From JAQIBY01 sp963676165 (GTDB taxonomy: Bacteria > Bacteroidota > Bacteroidia > Bacteroidales > ML635J-15): DNA of 64,000 bases. Below, one piece after another: positions 1-8,806 of the stretch. A program made the translations under genes and the position numbers. The stretch's first letter is position 1; the number at the start of each line of letters is the position of its first letter. The notes under the pieces are model-generated. The model worked only from the letters and a program-made list of their open reading frames with translations, had not been told where the DNA came from and ran no database searches. The DNA lies in NCBI GenBank assembly GCA_963676165.1, contig OY781043.1:992001-1056000 (forward strand), read 5' to 3'.

Positions 1-561
1 GAACACATTGTCAATGGTTACTGGGTCTCCATTAGGTAAGAGGGCTATGTTAATTGCACTGTTTGAGTATGGTCCGCTGATTCCTGGACCAGAAATGAAA
101 AATCCAAATACATCATTGAAAATATCATTTGCAAACTCAGGAAACTCTTCTGATCCAAAAATATAGTTGAAACGGATTGTATCACTTGCTGGTACAAAAT
201 CAAATTCTATAATTGTTGCATCGTTCACAGAATAGGACGTTAACATGGCTAAATCAGGATCTGAACCAGTTCCAATAGTACCACCTTGACCTGTAGAGTT
301 GTCTGGTCCAATCGCATTTTCAATTGGACCGGAAGCCATAATTAAACCAGATGTAAATGGAAAATCAGGATTTGAATTGCTGAAACATCCATATGCATCT
401 GAACTATTTGTTGTAATGTTCGATGCAGTGACACAACCTGTTATTAGTGAATCTTGAATAATGTTTTCGATAGGTACAGAATTATCAGTTGTCAGATATT
501 GAGCTTCTGAAATGTTTGCAATTAATGCAAAAATTGCAAGGAGGATAATGATTTTCTTCAT
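1..561 (-). CDS. Secreted choice-of-anchor L domain protein, N-terminal 187 residues only
   Basis: The gene starts at 561 on the minus strand and is open to the window edge, so the C-terminus is missing. Residues 1-20 form a signal peptide (MKKIIILLAIFALIANISEA, then QYL). Residues about 40-187 match the choice-of-anchor L domain: CVTASNIT near 43, GLIMASGPIENA near 72, and FNYIFGSEEFPEF at 131-143 followed by FNDVFGFFISGPG at 148-160. In Bacteroidota this domain sits at the N-terminus of large adhesin-like proteins exported by the type IX system and usually ending in a gliding-motility-associated or type A/B sorting domain. That C-terminal part is not visible here, so T9SS export is inference, supported by the T9SS genes 8 kb away. 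The gene is divergent from ruvX, with 76 bp between the starts. Confidence 0.8.
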   Translation of the reverse strand, partial: MKKIIILLAIFALIANISEAQYLTTDNSVPIENIIQDSLITGCVTASNITTNSSDAYGCFSNSNPDFPFTSGLIMASGPIENAIGPDNSTGQGGTIGTGSDPDLAMLTSYSVNDATIIEFDFVPASDTIRFNYIFGSEEFPEFANDIFNDVFGFFISGPGISGPYSNSAINIALLPNGDPVTIDNVF

Positions 562-596
562 GGCTAACTAGTTTGTTCGTAGACAAATGTACGAAA

Positions 597-628
597 TTTT
601 AAACAGAAAAGAAAATATTTTAACTTTG
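597..628 (+). promoter_or_regulatory. Bacteroidetes-type promoter for ruvX
   Basis: TAACTTTG at 621-628 fits the -7 consensus TAnnTTTG, with a T-rich -33 element at 597-600 twenty bases upstream. Transcription would start about 633-635, only a few bases before the ATG at 638, so the message would be nearly leaderless. Confidence 0.5.
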
Positions 629-637
629 CAATGAATT

Positions 638-1057
638 ATGAGTCGAATATTAGCCATAGATTACGGTTTCAAACGGACCGGCATTGCTGTTACAGATCCT
701 ATGCAGATTATTGCAAATGGTTTAACAACAATACATACGAAAGATCTTTTTGATTTTCTTAAAGAGTATCTTTCAAATGAAGATGTGGAGTGCATTGTCT
801 TTGGCTATCCAACACGTGATGATGGTTCCGACTCAGAGCCGGTTCCACAAATTAAAGGAGCTATGAGAAAGTGTAAAAAACTTTTCCCTGAAATTTGTGT
901 TGATAGCATTGATGAAAGCTACACCTCAATTATGGCTTTTCAAGCGATGATAGATGGAGGCGTGAAAAAAATGAAACGAAGAGATAAAGGGCTGGTTGAC
1001 AAGGTGTCAGCAACCATAATCTTACAATCCTATATGGACAAAAATAACAAAAAATAA
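638..1057 (+). CDS. ruvX: Putative pre-16S rRNA nuclease / Holliday junction resolvase-like protein (YqgF/RuvX)
   Basis: This 139-aa protein has the YqgF RNase H-like fold pattern: the first acidic strand LAIDYGFKRTGIAVTDP (Asp8), a central VFGYPTRDDGS strand-turn, the DESYTS motif near residue 93, and the C-terminal acidic helix DKVSATIILQSYMD. In E. coli the family matures the 5' end of 16S rRNA; a resolvase role has been proposed but is less secure. Length is normal. It begins the run ruvX-def-lipoprotein-comEC, with 2 bp separating it from def. Confidence 0.9.
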   Translation: MSRILAIDYGFKRTGIAVTDPMQIIANGLTTIHTKDLFDFLKEYLSNEDVECIVFGYPTRDDGSDSEPVPQIKGAMRKCKKLFPEICVDSIDESYTSIMAFQAMIDGGVKKMKRRDKGLVDKVSATIILQSYMDKNNKK

Positions 1058-1059
1058 TT

Positions 1060-1611
1060 ATGATATATCCAGTTGTATTATACGGGCATCCTGTTTTAAG
1101 AAAGAAAGCAGTGGAAATTGATCCCGATGAATTTGAACCCGAACCGCTTGTTTCGGATATGTTTGAAACTATGTACCGTGCCAATGGTGTTGGTCTGGCT
1201 GCGCCACAAATCGGAAAAGCAATTCAAGTAATAACAATTGATGCTACACCAATGGCTGAAGATTTTCCTGAGTTGAAAGATTTTAAACGCGTTTTTATTA
1301 ATCCTAAAATCCTCGAACACAATGAAGAAACAATCAGTATTGAGGAAGGATGTCTGAGTATCCCAAATATTAATGAGGAAGTAAAGCGTTTCAGTGAGTT
1401 GAAAGTGAGATATCTGGATCAAAACCTTGAAGAAAAAGTTGAGACCCTTGTCGGTTTCCAAGCTATCGTGGTTCAACACGAGTTTGACCATTTACAGGGA
1501 ATATTATTTACTGACAGAGTTGCGCCTTTACGCAAACGTATGTTGAGATCAAAACTTGCTGCAATTTCAAAAGGGAAAGTCAAAACAGATTATAAAAGCA
1601 TTACTGGATGA
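1060..1611 (+). CDS. def: Peptide deformylase
   Basis: This enzyme removes the formyl group from N-terminal methionine of new proteins using a bound metal ion. All three family motifs are present in order: GVGLAAPQIG near residue 44, EGCLSIP near 96 (metal-ligand Cys) and QHEFDHLQG near 138 (two His ligands and the catalytic Glu). At 183 aa it is of usual length. It starts 2 bp after ruvX, and its TGA overlaps the next gene's ATG (ATGA), so the two are probably translationally coupled. Confidence 0.97.
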   Translation: MIYPVVLYGHPVLRKKAVEIDPDEFEPEPLVSDMFETMYRANGVGLAAPQIGKAIQVITIDATPMAEDFPELKDFKRVFINPKILEHNEETISIEEGCLSIPNINEEVKRFSELKVRYLDQNLEEKVETLVGFQAIVVQHEFDHLQGILFTDRVAPLRKRMLRSKLAAISKGKVKTDYKSITG

Positions 1612-2159
1612 TGAAATTCAATGGATTTTTACTTTTAGGCTTATTCATTATTTTAGGGGTTTCTTGTCAAAATAGTGACAAGAATAATGTAATAGCAGAT
1701 ACAGATGAGCGTCAGGTTTTGCTTGATAGCATTACTGTGAATGAAAAAACACTTCATGCTGACTTAGAGTTGGATGAGGCAAAAGCAAATGATATGGTTC
1801 AGTTGTATTTGCAATTTGCAAATGCATACGAAGGCGATAGCCTAGCACCCGAATATTTATTTCGTGCTGCTGAGATTGCAATGAATGCGGGGAAGCCAGT
1901 GGATGCTTGTTCGTATTTGTATCGAGTGGAAAGTCAGTATGAGGATTATATTAATATGCCGGCAGTTTTTCTTATGTTAGGTTTTGTACATGAAAATATG
2001 ATTGGTGATAAGCAAAATGCTGAGAAGTATTATCAGGAATTTGTTAACCGTTATCCTGACCATGAAAGAGCCGAAGAAGTACAACATATTATTGACAATT
2101 TGCACATGAGCGACCTTGAGCTTATTCGACAATTTGAGAAACAAAATCAGGAAATCTAA
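1608..2159 (+). CDS. TPR-containing lipoprotein of unknown function
   Basis: An SPII signal is clear: a hydrophobic run at residues 7-18 ends in the lipobox LGVSC with Cys20 as the lipidation site. Residues about 60-170 are helical and resemble tetratricopeptide repeats: APEYLFRAAEIAMNAGKP, then a second repeat, then NAEKYYQEFVNRYPDHERAEEV, which looks like the BamD/YbgF-type TPR. The ATG overlaps the def stop codon. Function is not recognised; a periplasmic scaffold role is only a family-level guess. Confidence 0.7.
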   Translation: MMKFNGFLLLGLFIILGVSCQNSDKNNVIADTDERQVLLDSITVNEKTLHADLELDEAKANDMVQLYLQFANAYEGDSLAPEYLFRAAEIAMNAGKPVDACSYLYRVESQYEDYINMPAVFLMLGFVHENMIGDKQNAEKYYQEFVNRYPDHERAEEVQHIIDNLHMSDLELIRQFEKQNQEI

Positions 2160-2180
2160 AAATATTTTGTATCTTCAAAC

Positions 2181-4313
2181 ATGGATTTTGAAGAACAAAT
2201 TCGAAATAAGCCATTCATTCGACTTGTATTCCCATTGGTTATTGGAATATACTTTGGATTAAAATCAGGAATAAGTTTGCCATTTTTGATCCCGGTTTCA
2301 ATAGCAGCTTTTTCTTTTGCATTTTTCTTTATGACAAAATCTTCCTATTCGGTAAGATACCTCTTTGTATTTCCTGTCTTTTTGTTCTTTGTTTCCTTAG
2401 GTTGGTATTTGTCTGCTGATGCATTAAGTAATGGGAGGCAAATAAGCTTGCCCAATGATGCTATGCTTATTGCAAGTATTGATAAGGAGCCAAAAGAAAC
2501 AGAAAAGTCCATTTCAGTACAAATAAGTGTGAGAGCATATCAGCATCAAGGTGTGTGGTATAATGGTGATGGTAGTGCTGTTGTGTATTTGCAGAAAGAT
2601 TCAGTTGCAAGTCAATTACAGTCGGGAATGCTCATTAGTTTTCGTCCTGGTTTTGATTCCATTAAAAATGCCGGAAATCCCGGGGAGTTTGATTATGCAA
2701 AATACATGGCGTATCATATGATCGCTTCACAAACATATTTAAAATCGGGAAGTTGGAAGTTTGTTGGTTATGCTGATGATTTTTCATTGCGTCGGGTTTT
2801 TCAGAACTGGAGACAGTCTTTACTCGACAAATACAAAGAAGCTGGATTGGAAGGTGATGAATATGCTGTGGCTGCTGCTCTGAGTTTGGGGTATAAAGAC
2901 AAATTGCAAGATAAACTCAAACATGCCTACTCTTCCTCCGGTGCAATGCATGTGTTAGCTGTGAGTGGTTTGCATGTAGGGATAATCTTTGTCATTATGC
3001 AAAGTTTATTGGCATTTATGCGAAAGAAGAAACGTTTAATTCCTTTGCAAGTTGTTTTATTGATTCTTAGCATATGGTTTTATGCCATGCTGACAGGATT
3101 ATCTCCCTCAGTAACACGAGCAGCAATTATGTTTTCTTTTATAAGCTTTGGTAAACTGTTTCAGCGCAATGTCAATATTTACAATATACTTGCTGCATCT
3201 GCATTTGTTACTTTAATTATCAATCCGTTGAATATTACTGAACTGGGTTTTTGGTTGTCGTATTTGGCTGTGTTAAGCATCGTTATGTTTTACAACCCAA
3301 TTTACCATATTTGGTCACCTAGAACAAAACTTGGAGATAAAATTTGGTCTTTGGTTGCAGTATCAATTGCAGCTCAGATAGGAACTGCACCTTTAACGGT
3401 TTTTTATTTCCATCAGTTTTCAAATTATTTCATTCTAACCAATATTCTCGTTATCCCGGTAGTGACAATTATTGTGTATTTAGCAATGGGACTGGCAGTG
3501 TTTTCTTTTATTCCTGCGGTTTCTGGTTTTATTGGGATTGTTATGAGTAAGATACTAGCCTTACTCAATAAAATGGTATTCTGGATTGAATCCCTTCCAG
3601 GTGCAGTTTCTGAAAATCTTTACATTACCAGACCGCAAATGTATCTCTTGTTTCTTTTTATTCTCTTTGTTTCGGTTATGTATTTTGCCGCTAAACGTAA
3701 AATGGTCTATCCTGCATTGATGACACTCATAGTCTTTTTTATGCTCGGAATAATTCGAGATTATCAGACACTTGAAAATGAGAAATTTGTCGTGTATAAT
3801 CTGAGAGGGAATACTGGGATTAACTGTATTACTGCGGATGAACATGTTTTGTTTACAGATTTCCAATCGTCAAACTTGGATAAAACAAAGAAACACTTAG
3901 CCAATTACTGGTTAGAAGAAGGTGTGGAACTTGAAAAATACGTTGATTTGAATAAAACAGGAAAACAATACATGTTTTCTAATATTATGACAATTAGTAA
4001 CCAACGTGTATTTCTCAAAAATCTATTTATTGGATTCTCTGATATGAGAGCAATTATCTTACGAGGTGATAGATTCAATAACAAAAAACTGCAAACGCCG
4101 ATAAAACTCGATTACGTCATATACACACATGAGGCAAATATCTCTCCGGAAAAATTGTCAGATTTGTTTGATTTTGAACTTGTTATAATTGATTCGTCAT
4201 TGCCTTATTATCAGAGAGAAACTTTATTGGTTCGCTTGAAAGAATTGGGCATGCCTTATCATGATGTCGTGGAGCATGGTGCATTTTTAAAGGAATTTTC
4301 AAAATCAATCTAA
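2181..4313 (+). CDS. comEC: ComEC/Rec2-family DNA uptake channel
   Basis: This 710-aa polytopic membrane protein begins with two or three membrane segments (residues about 12-85) and a soluble DUF4131-like domain (about 90-190). The ComEC competence core follows at about 215-500, with the diagnostic GAMHVLAVSGLHVGIIF near residue 253 and TGLSPSVTRAAIMF near 310. The family forms the inner-membrane channel for single-stranded DNA during natural transformation. The last 170 residues form a soluble tail in the position where many homologues carry a metallo-beta-lactamase domain, but no HxHxDH motif is visible. No other competence gene lies in the window, so transformation ability is not shown. 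Confidence 0.88.
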   Translation: MDFEEQIRNKPFIRLVFPLVIGIYFGLKSGISLPFLIPVSIAAFSFAFFFMTKSSYSVRYLFVFPVFLFFVSLGWYLSADALSNGRQISLPNDAMLIASIDKEPKETEKSISVQISVRAYQHQGVWYNGDGSAVVYLQKDSVASQLQSGMLISFRPGFDSIKNAGNPGEFDYAKYMAYHMIASQTYLKSGSWKFVGYADDFSLRRVFQNWRQSLLDKYKEAGLEGDEYAVAAALSLGYKDKLQDKLKHAYSSSGAMHVLAVSGLHVGIIFVIMQSLLAFMRKKKRLIPLQVVLLILSIWFYAMLTGLSPSVTRAAIMFSFISFGKLFQRNVNIYNILAASAFVTLIINPLNITELGFWLSYLAVLSIVMFYNPIYHIWSPRTKLGDKIWSLVAVSIAAQIGTAPLTVFYFHQFSNYFILTNILVIPVVTIIVYLAMGLAVFSFIPAVSGFIGIVMSKILALLNKMVFWIESLPGAVSENLYITRPQMYLLFLFILFVSVMYFAAKRKMVYPALMTLIVFFMLGIIRDYQTLENEKFVVYNLRGNTGINCITADEHVLFTDFQSSNLDKTKKHLANYWLEEGVELEKYVDLNKTGKQYMFSNIMTISNQRVFLKNLFIGFSDMRAIILRGDRFNNKKLQTPIKLDYVIYTHEANISPEKLSDLFDFELVIIDSSLPYYQRETLLVRLKELGMPYHDVVEHGAFLKEFSKSI

Positions 4314-4329
4314 ACTTTCCTTACATTTG
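4296..4329 (+). promoter_or_regulatory. Candidate promoter for trkA
   Basis: TACATTTG at 4322-4329 is an exact TAnnTTTG -7 match, with a TTTT element at 4296-4299 some 22 bases upstream, inside the end of comEC. The spacing is slightly long. It implies trkA is transcribed separately from comEC, with a leader of about 20 nt. Confidence 0.45.
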
Positions 4330-4354
4330 CATGATAATTAAGGAATAGAATATC

Positions 4355-5707
4355 ATGGGAGTTTCAAAACGTATTATCATTGCTGGTGCTGGTGAAGTTG
4401 GTCAATACCTTGCAAAAATGCTTAGTAAAGAAAAGCATGAAATCACTGTTGTTGATACTGATAATGAGCGTCTGAGTGAAATTGGATCTCAATATGATCT
4501 GATGACGATTCAAGGTTCAGGATCTTCATTTGCAACATTAGAAGATGCTAAGGTGAAAAGTGTTGATCTTTTTATCGCAGTTACTCATTCTGAGGAGGTA
4601 AACTTGATTAGTGCTATGCTAGCTAAGCGTTTAGGCGCAAAGAAAACCATTGCAAGAATTGATAATATTGAATATGTTAACCCACAACGAAAGTTGCATT
4701 TTATCAATATGGGTATTGATCGTATGATTTATCCTGAAAAAATTGCAGCGAAAGAAATTGTGAGCTTAATTAAGCAGACAGGAACAAATCAGATCTTTGA
4801 ATTCACCGGAGGAAAGCTGAAATTGTTTGTTGTTACCCTTGATGAAGATGCCCCAATAATCAATATGACTCTGAAAGAAGCTTCTGATTATTCTAAACGT
4901 ATTGATTACAGAGCTGTCGCTATTGAACGCGATAACAGAACGATTATTCCCGGAGGTAACGATGTGTTGAATGTTGACGATAATGTGTATGTTATCACTA
5001 GTCCAGAAGGGATAGATAGTTTATTGAAAAACTCCGGCAAAGAAAAAGAGAAAATTGCTAATGTCATGATCATTGGTGGTTCCCGAATTGGACAAAAAGT
5101 TGCGATGGAACTTTCTTCGTCTTGTCGTGTGAAACTGTTAGAGTTTGATGAGAAAAAAGCACTCGAAATTGCTGAGCGACTTGACAAAGTATTAGTAATT
5201 CATGGAGATGGAAGAAATCTTGACTTGCTCATGGAAGAAGATGTACAGGATATGGATGCGTTTATTGCTGTTACCGGAGATTCTGAAACAAATATTTTAG
5301 CTTGTGCGCTTTCAAAGAAGTTCGGTGTAAAGAAAAGCATCGCTGAGATAGAAAATTTTGACTATTTTGATATTGCTGCTAAAATGGGTATTGAATCCAT
5401 AGTGAATAAGAAATTGAGTGCGGCATCACATATTTATACATTTACAATGAATGCTGAAGTGTCTGCAATTAAGTGTTTAACTGGTACTAATGCGGAACTC
5501 TTAGAATTTGTTGTGTCTGAAAAAGCGAAAATAACCAAAGATATCTTACGAAAGATCAATTTCCCTGACGAAGCCATTGTTGGTGGTGTTATTCGTGGAA
5601 CCAAAAGCTTTATAGCCAAGGGAAATACCCATATTCAAGAAGGAGATAGGGTCGTTGTATTCTCTTTACCTTCAGCATTACAAAAAGTTGAAAGCTTTTT
5701 TACTTGA
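4355..5707 (+). CDS. trkA: Trk potassium uptake regulatory subunit TrkA
   Basis: This 450-aa protein is a tandem of two RCK units. The first NAD-binding Rossmann motif is GAGEVGQYLAKML near residue 11, with acidic VVDTDNERL after the second strand. The second is IIGGSRIGQKVAMEL near 240, where the glycine pattern is altered (GGSRIG). Each is followed by a TrkA_C-type region, at about 140-225 and about 365-450. TrkA is a peripheral membrane subunit that gates the TrkH/TrkG potassium channel in response to nucleotides. No trkH is visible next to it; the downstream neighbour is murF on the opposite strand, 19 bp past the stop. Confidence 0.93.
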   Translation: MGVSKRIIIAGAGEVGQYLAKMLSKEKHEITVVDTDNERLSEIGSQYDLMTIQGSGSSFATLEDAKVKSVDLFIAVTHSEEVNLISAMLAKRLGAKKTIARIDNIEYVNPQRKLHFINMGIDRMIYPEKIAAKEIVSLIKQTGTNQIFEFTGGKLKLFVVTLDEDAPIINMTLKEASDYSKRIDYRAVAIERDNRTIIPGGNDVLNVDDNVYVITSPEGIDSLLKNSGKEKEKIANVMIIGGSRIGQKVAMELSSSCRVKLLEFDEKKALEIAERLDKVLVIHGDGRNLDLLMEEDVQDMDAFIAVTGDSETNILACALSKKFGVKKSIAEIENFDYFDIAAKMGIESIVNKKLSAASHIYTFTMNAEVSAIKCLTGTNAELLEFVVSEKAKITKDILRKINFPDEAIVGGVIRGTKSFIAKGNTHIQEGDRVVVFSLPSALQKVESFFT

Positions 5708-5726
5708 AAATAAGCTCGATATTAAA

Positions 5727-7013
5727 TTACAATAGCGGGATTAGTTTCTCAAGTTGCATTGACCTGGATCCTTTGATGAAAATCCATTGATCATTTATGT
5801 TAGATTCTTTTAGGTTATTGTAGAGGCTTTCTGTGTCTGGGAAAAAGGAGAACCCGTATGCTTCTCTCAATGCATAAAACTCTTCTCCGGCTAAATAAAC
5901 TTGTTCAAAATTCAACGAAACAATCAAGTCGAGAATCTCTTGATGTGCTTCCTCTGATACATCCCCTAATTCTTTCATGTCTCCAAGTATAAGAATTTGT
6001 TTGTCCGTTGAGGAATGAAAATCTTTTATGGCTAATTCCATGCTACTCGGATTTGCATTGTACAAGTCCAGGAATAATATATTTTTTTTTGTCTTTTTAA
6101 TTTCTGAACGTTTATTACTGGGTTGATAGTTTGCAATTGCAGCATCAATCTTTTCTGAAGGAACTTTAAAGTAATTCCCTACACAAACAGCGAGCAACAT
6201 ATTTTCTGCATTGTAGCTTCCTTGCAATGCAGAAATAAAGGTTCCGTAATTTTCTTGACATCTCCAATTGAGACCAACTTTTCTCTTCTCTTCTATGATA
6301 TTGGCTTCACACCAGGCTGTTGAGTTTAATGCGTAAGTAACAATTTCTTGAGACCCAATCATTCCCAATAAGTGCTTATTGTTTATGTTGAGGAAAGTAA
6401 TCCCGTGGTTTGATCTCAGAAAATCATACAATTCTGCTTTTGTCCTCTTTACGCCTTCAAAAGACCCAAAGCCTTCCAGGTGGGCTTTTCCTACGTTGGT
6501 AATCATTCCAAAGTCAGGTTCTGCAATTTCAGCAAGCGTTTTGATTTCTCCCGGATGATTAGCACCCATTTCAATTATAGCAAATTCGGTTTCTTTCGTA
6601 ATGCGAAGAAGACTTAATGGAACACCGATATGATTGTTTAAATTTCCTTCGGTTGCAATGCAATTATAATGAGAGGAGATAACAGCATGCGTTAATTCTT
6701 TACTTGTTGTTTTTCCATTCGTTCCTGTAATGGAAATTATGCTTGCATCCATTTGTCTTCTATGTTCTCTTGCAAGATTTTGCAAACAGAGTAGGCTATC
6801 TTGACATAAGATGGTTTTTCCTGGAATTTCATATTTAGGATTATCGATGACTGCATATTTTGCACCTTTATCAATGGCTGATTTTGCAAATTTGTTTCCA
6901 TCGAAATTATCCCCTTTAAGCGCAAAAAACAGATCTCCATTTTGAATTTTCCTTGTGTCAATTGAAACAGATTGACATTTTTGAAATATACTGTATAAAC
7001 TATTGATATCCAT
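5727..7013 (-). CDS. murF: UDP-N-acetylmuramoyl-tripeptide--D-alanyl-D-alanine ligase
   Basis: MurF adds D-Ala-D-Ala to the UDP-MurNAc-tripeptide in the cytoplasm, the last soluble step of the peptidoglycan precursor path. The N-terminal substrate domain has VSIDTRKIQNGDLFFALKG (residues about 16-35), the ATP-binding loop is ITGTNGKTTSKE near 94-105, and AIIEMGANHPGEI near 150 and LDLYNANPSSM near 305 are family signatures. At 428 aa the length is normal. It lies downstream of gldJ on the same strand, but a hairpin terminator at 7030-7056 separates them, so it depends on read-through or on a promoter I cannot identify. The D-Ala-D-Ala ligase gene ddl is in the same window at 26.2 kb. Confidence 0.96.
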   Translation of the reverse strand: MDINSLYSIFQKCQSVSIDTRKIQNGDLFFALKGDNFDGNKFAKSAIDKGAKYAVIDNPKYEIPGKTILCQDSLLCLQNLAREHRRQMDASIISITGTNGKTTSKELTHAVISSHYNCIATEGNLNNHIGVPLSLLRITKETEFAIIEMGANHPGEIKTLAEIAEPDFGMITNVGKAHLEGFGSFEGVKRTKAELYDFLRSNHGITFLNINNKHLLGMIGSQEIVTYALNSTAWCEANIIEEKRKVGLNWRCQENYGTFISALQGSYNAENMLLAVCVGNYFKVPSEKIDAAIANYQPSNKRSEIKKTKKNILFLDLYNANPSSMELAIKDFHSSTDKQILILGDMKELGDVSEEAHQEILDLIVSLNFEQVYLAGEEFYALREAYGFSFFPDTESLYNNLKESNINDQWIFIKGSRSMQLEKLIPLL

Positions 7014-7029
7014 ATTATTATTGCATAAA

Positions 7030-7056
7030 AAAACCCCATATTACCTATGGGGTTTT
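7030..7056 (-). terminator. Intrinsic terminator after gldJ
   Basis: An 11-bp perfect stem (7030-7040 pairing with 7046-7056, core CCCC/GGGG) has a 5-nt loop and, read on the minus strand, runs into a T stretch from the A run at 7027-7033. It lies 19 bp after the gldJ stop and 16 bp before the murF start. Confidence 0.85.
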
Positions 7057-7075
7057 ATATTGTAATTGAGTTTGT

Positions 7076-8773
7076 TTATTCTGGTAAAGTTTGTGATCCT
7101 ACGCGAATCATTGCACAGCGGAAACCAAGGTCAGCCTGAGCTTTTTTCTCGTCTAAGAAACGACGTGAGCCTGGATTCATCCAATATGCACGATCTTTCC
7201 ATCCACCACCTTTGTAAACACGTGAACGGTTTGTTGTTAATGATGTCATACCAGTACCTTTTCCAGTTTTTGGGTTATTCGGATCAAAACGACCTTTACC
7301 CCATTCAGTACCTTCCCAGTTACCTTCATCATACATGTTTCCTGTAGTATTGAGCGTTGGAATAGAATCCTCACCTATTTCAGTGTACTGTGTCAAACGA
7401 GAACCATCATTCCACCAACCTGTTCCACCTTCAGGAATCAATGAGTTCAAATCTCCGTCAAGGTAGTTTCTATTGTCGGCACGAGTGTAGTTGTCACGGT
7501 TGAAACAATGTTCTTCGTCAACTGGTTTTGTAAGAATTTTACCGGTGATATCAAAGTAATCTTCAGCTTCAGCTGTTAATTCAACCATACCATCGTTAGG
7601 GTCTCTAACAATTTGTTTCTCTGTGTAAACATTTCCTCTGAATGGACGGAATTCATTCATGTCTTCAAATGTTACATCACGATAAACATCCATTACCCAT
7701 TCGTTGACGTTACCAGCCATACAGTATAGTCCAAAGTCGTTTGGCCAGTATGATCTTACTGGTACAGGAATATCACCACCATCATTAAGAGCACCTGCTA
7801 CCCCCATGTTATCACCACGACCACGCATTACGTTAGCCATGATTTGACCACGGTCTTCAGTACGACTATCATTACGTATATAATGACCGTTCCAAGGGTA
7901 TAAGCGACGTTCGAAAATACGTTCTTTGTAGTGATTTCCAATGTATGCAAGCGCTGCATATTCCCATTCAGCTTCTGTTGGGAGTCGGTAACGTGGAAGG
8001 AAGACACCATCTTCTAAAGTTACCCATCTACGATTTTCTTCGTATGCAGCTTGTCCTCTTCTTCCTTCTTTCAAGGTAGAAGGATCAACATAAAGGTTTT
8101 CTACTTTCCCATCAGGTCCACGACCAGTTTCGTCAATATGTAAATCTAAGTTATCTGCATAAGTCAGATAAGAATCCAGATTAAAATGTTTTGCTTGATC
8201 TTGAGGAGCAGCATAAGGGTCAAGAATTCCTTCACGGATAAGAATGAATTCATTCACACGGTCGGTTCTCCATGATGAATAATCACGAGCTTGAACCCAA
8301 CTTACACCAACGACTGGGTATTGTTCGTATGCAGGATGTCTTAAATACAATTCAACCATAGGTTCATTGAATGCAAGACGTTCTCTCCAAACAAGTGTAT
8401 CAGGTAGAGCTGCACGATAAATGTAACGAAAATCTGTTGCATATACTTTACGCAACCAGTATAAATATTCACGATAGTCGATGTTACGTATTTCTGTTTC
8501 ATCCATATAGAATGAGGAAATAGTTATTCTACGTGGAGTGTTATTCCAATTGAACATAACATCTTGTTCAGTACGTCCCATGGCAAAGGTTCCACCTTCA
8601 ATAAAGATAAGACCTGGACCGGTTTCCTGTTCATATCCCGGGTGGTTTTGAAATCCACCAAAACGTGGGTCATTGTAGTGCCAACCAGTTGTGTTGGAAG
8701 CTTCACGCTGACATGATGCAAAAATCATTGCGCCGAAAACTACAAGCCAGAATAGACGGAATCTGTTTTTCAT
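7076..8773 (-). CDS. gldJ: Gliding motility / type IX secretion lipoprotein GldJ
   Basis: This 565-aa lipoprotein has a hydrophobic leader ending in MIFASC (Cys21). The rest is a formylglycine-generating-enzyme-like (FGE-sulfatase) fold: IEGGTFAMGRTEQDV near residue 58, YRLPTEAEWEYAA near 262, YCMAGNVNEWVMD near 350, SRVYKGGGWKDRAY near 528 and LGFRCAM near 553. GldJ and GldK share this fold. I prefer GldJ because of the length and because murF on one side and porU-porV on the other resemble the flavobacterial gldJ locus; the GldK neighbours gldL/M/N are absent. In Flavobacterium GldJ is required for gliding and for stability of the T9SS core. It is 33 bp downstream of porP, probably in one operon. 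Confidence 0.85.
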   Translation of the reverse strand: MKNRFRLFWLVVFGAMIFASCQREASNTTGWHYNDPRFGGFQNHPGYEQETGPGLIFIEGGTFAMGRTEQDVMFNWNNTPRRITISSFYMDETEIRNIDYREYLYWLRKVYATDFRYIYRAALPDTLVWRERLAFNEPMVELYLRHPAYEQYPVVGVSWVQARDYSSWRTDRVNEFILIREGILDPYAAPQDQAKHFNLDSYLTYADNLDLHIDETGRGPDGKVENLYVDPSTLKEGRRGQAAYEENRRWVTLEDGVFLPRYRLPTEAEWEYAALAYIGNHYKERIFERRLYPWNGHYIRNDSRTEDRGQIMANVMRGRGDNMGVAGALNDGGDIPVPVRSYWPNDFGLYCMAGNVNEWVMDVYRDVTFEDMNEFRPFRGNVYTEKQIVRDPNDGMVELTAEAEDYFDITGKILTKPVDEEHCFNRDNYTRADNRNYLDGDLNSLIPEGGTGWWNDGSRLTQYTEIGEDSIPTLNTTGNMYDEGNWEGTEWGKGRFDPNNPKTGKGTGMTSLTTNRSRVYKGGGWKDRAYWMNPGSRRFLDEKKAQADLGFRCAMIRVGSQTLPE

Positions 8774-8806
8774 ATCGATAGTCGTTTATTTATTACCTTA
8801 TTATAA

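Noticed and set aside
930..1491. Minus-strand ORFs antisense to ruvX and def
   Set aside because: They lie opposite genes with full motif support and have low-complexity, tryptophan/cysteine-rich translations with no homology.
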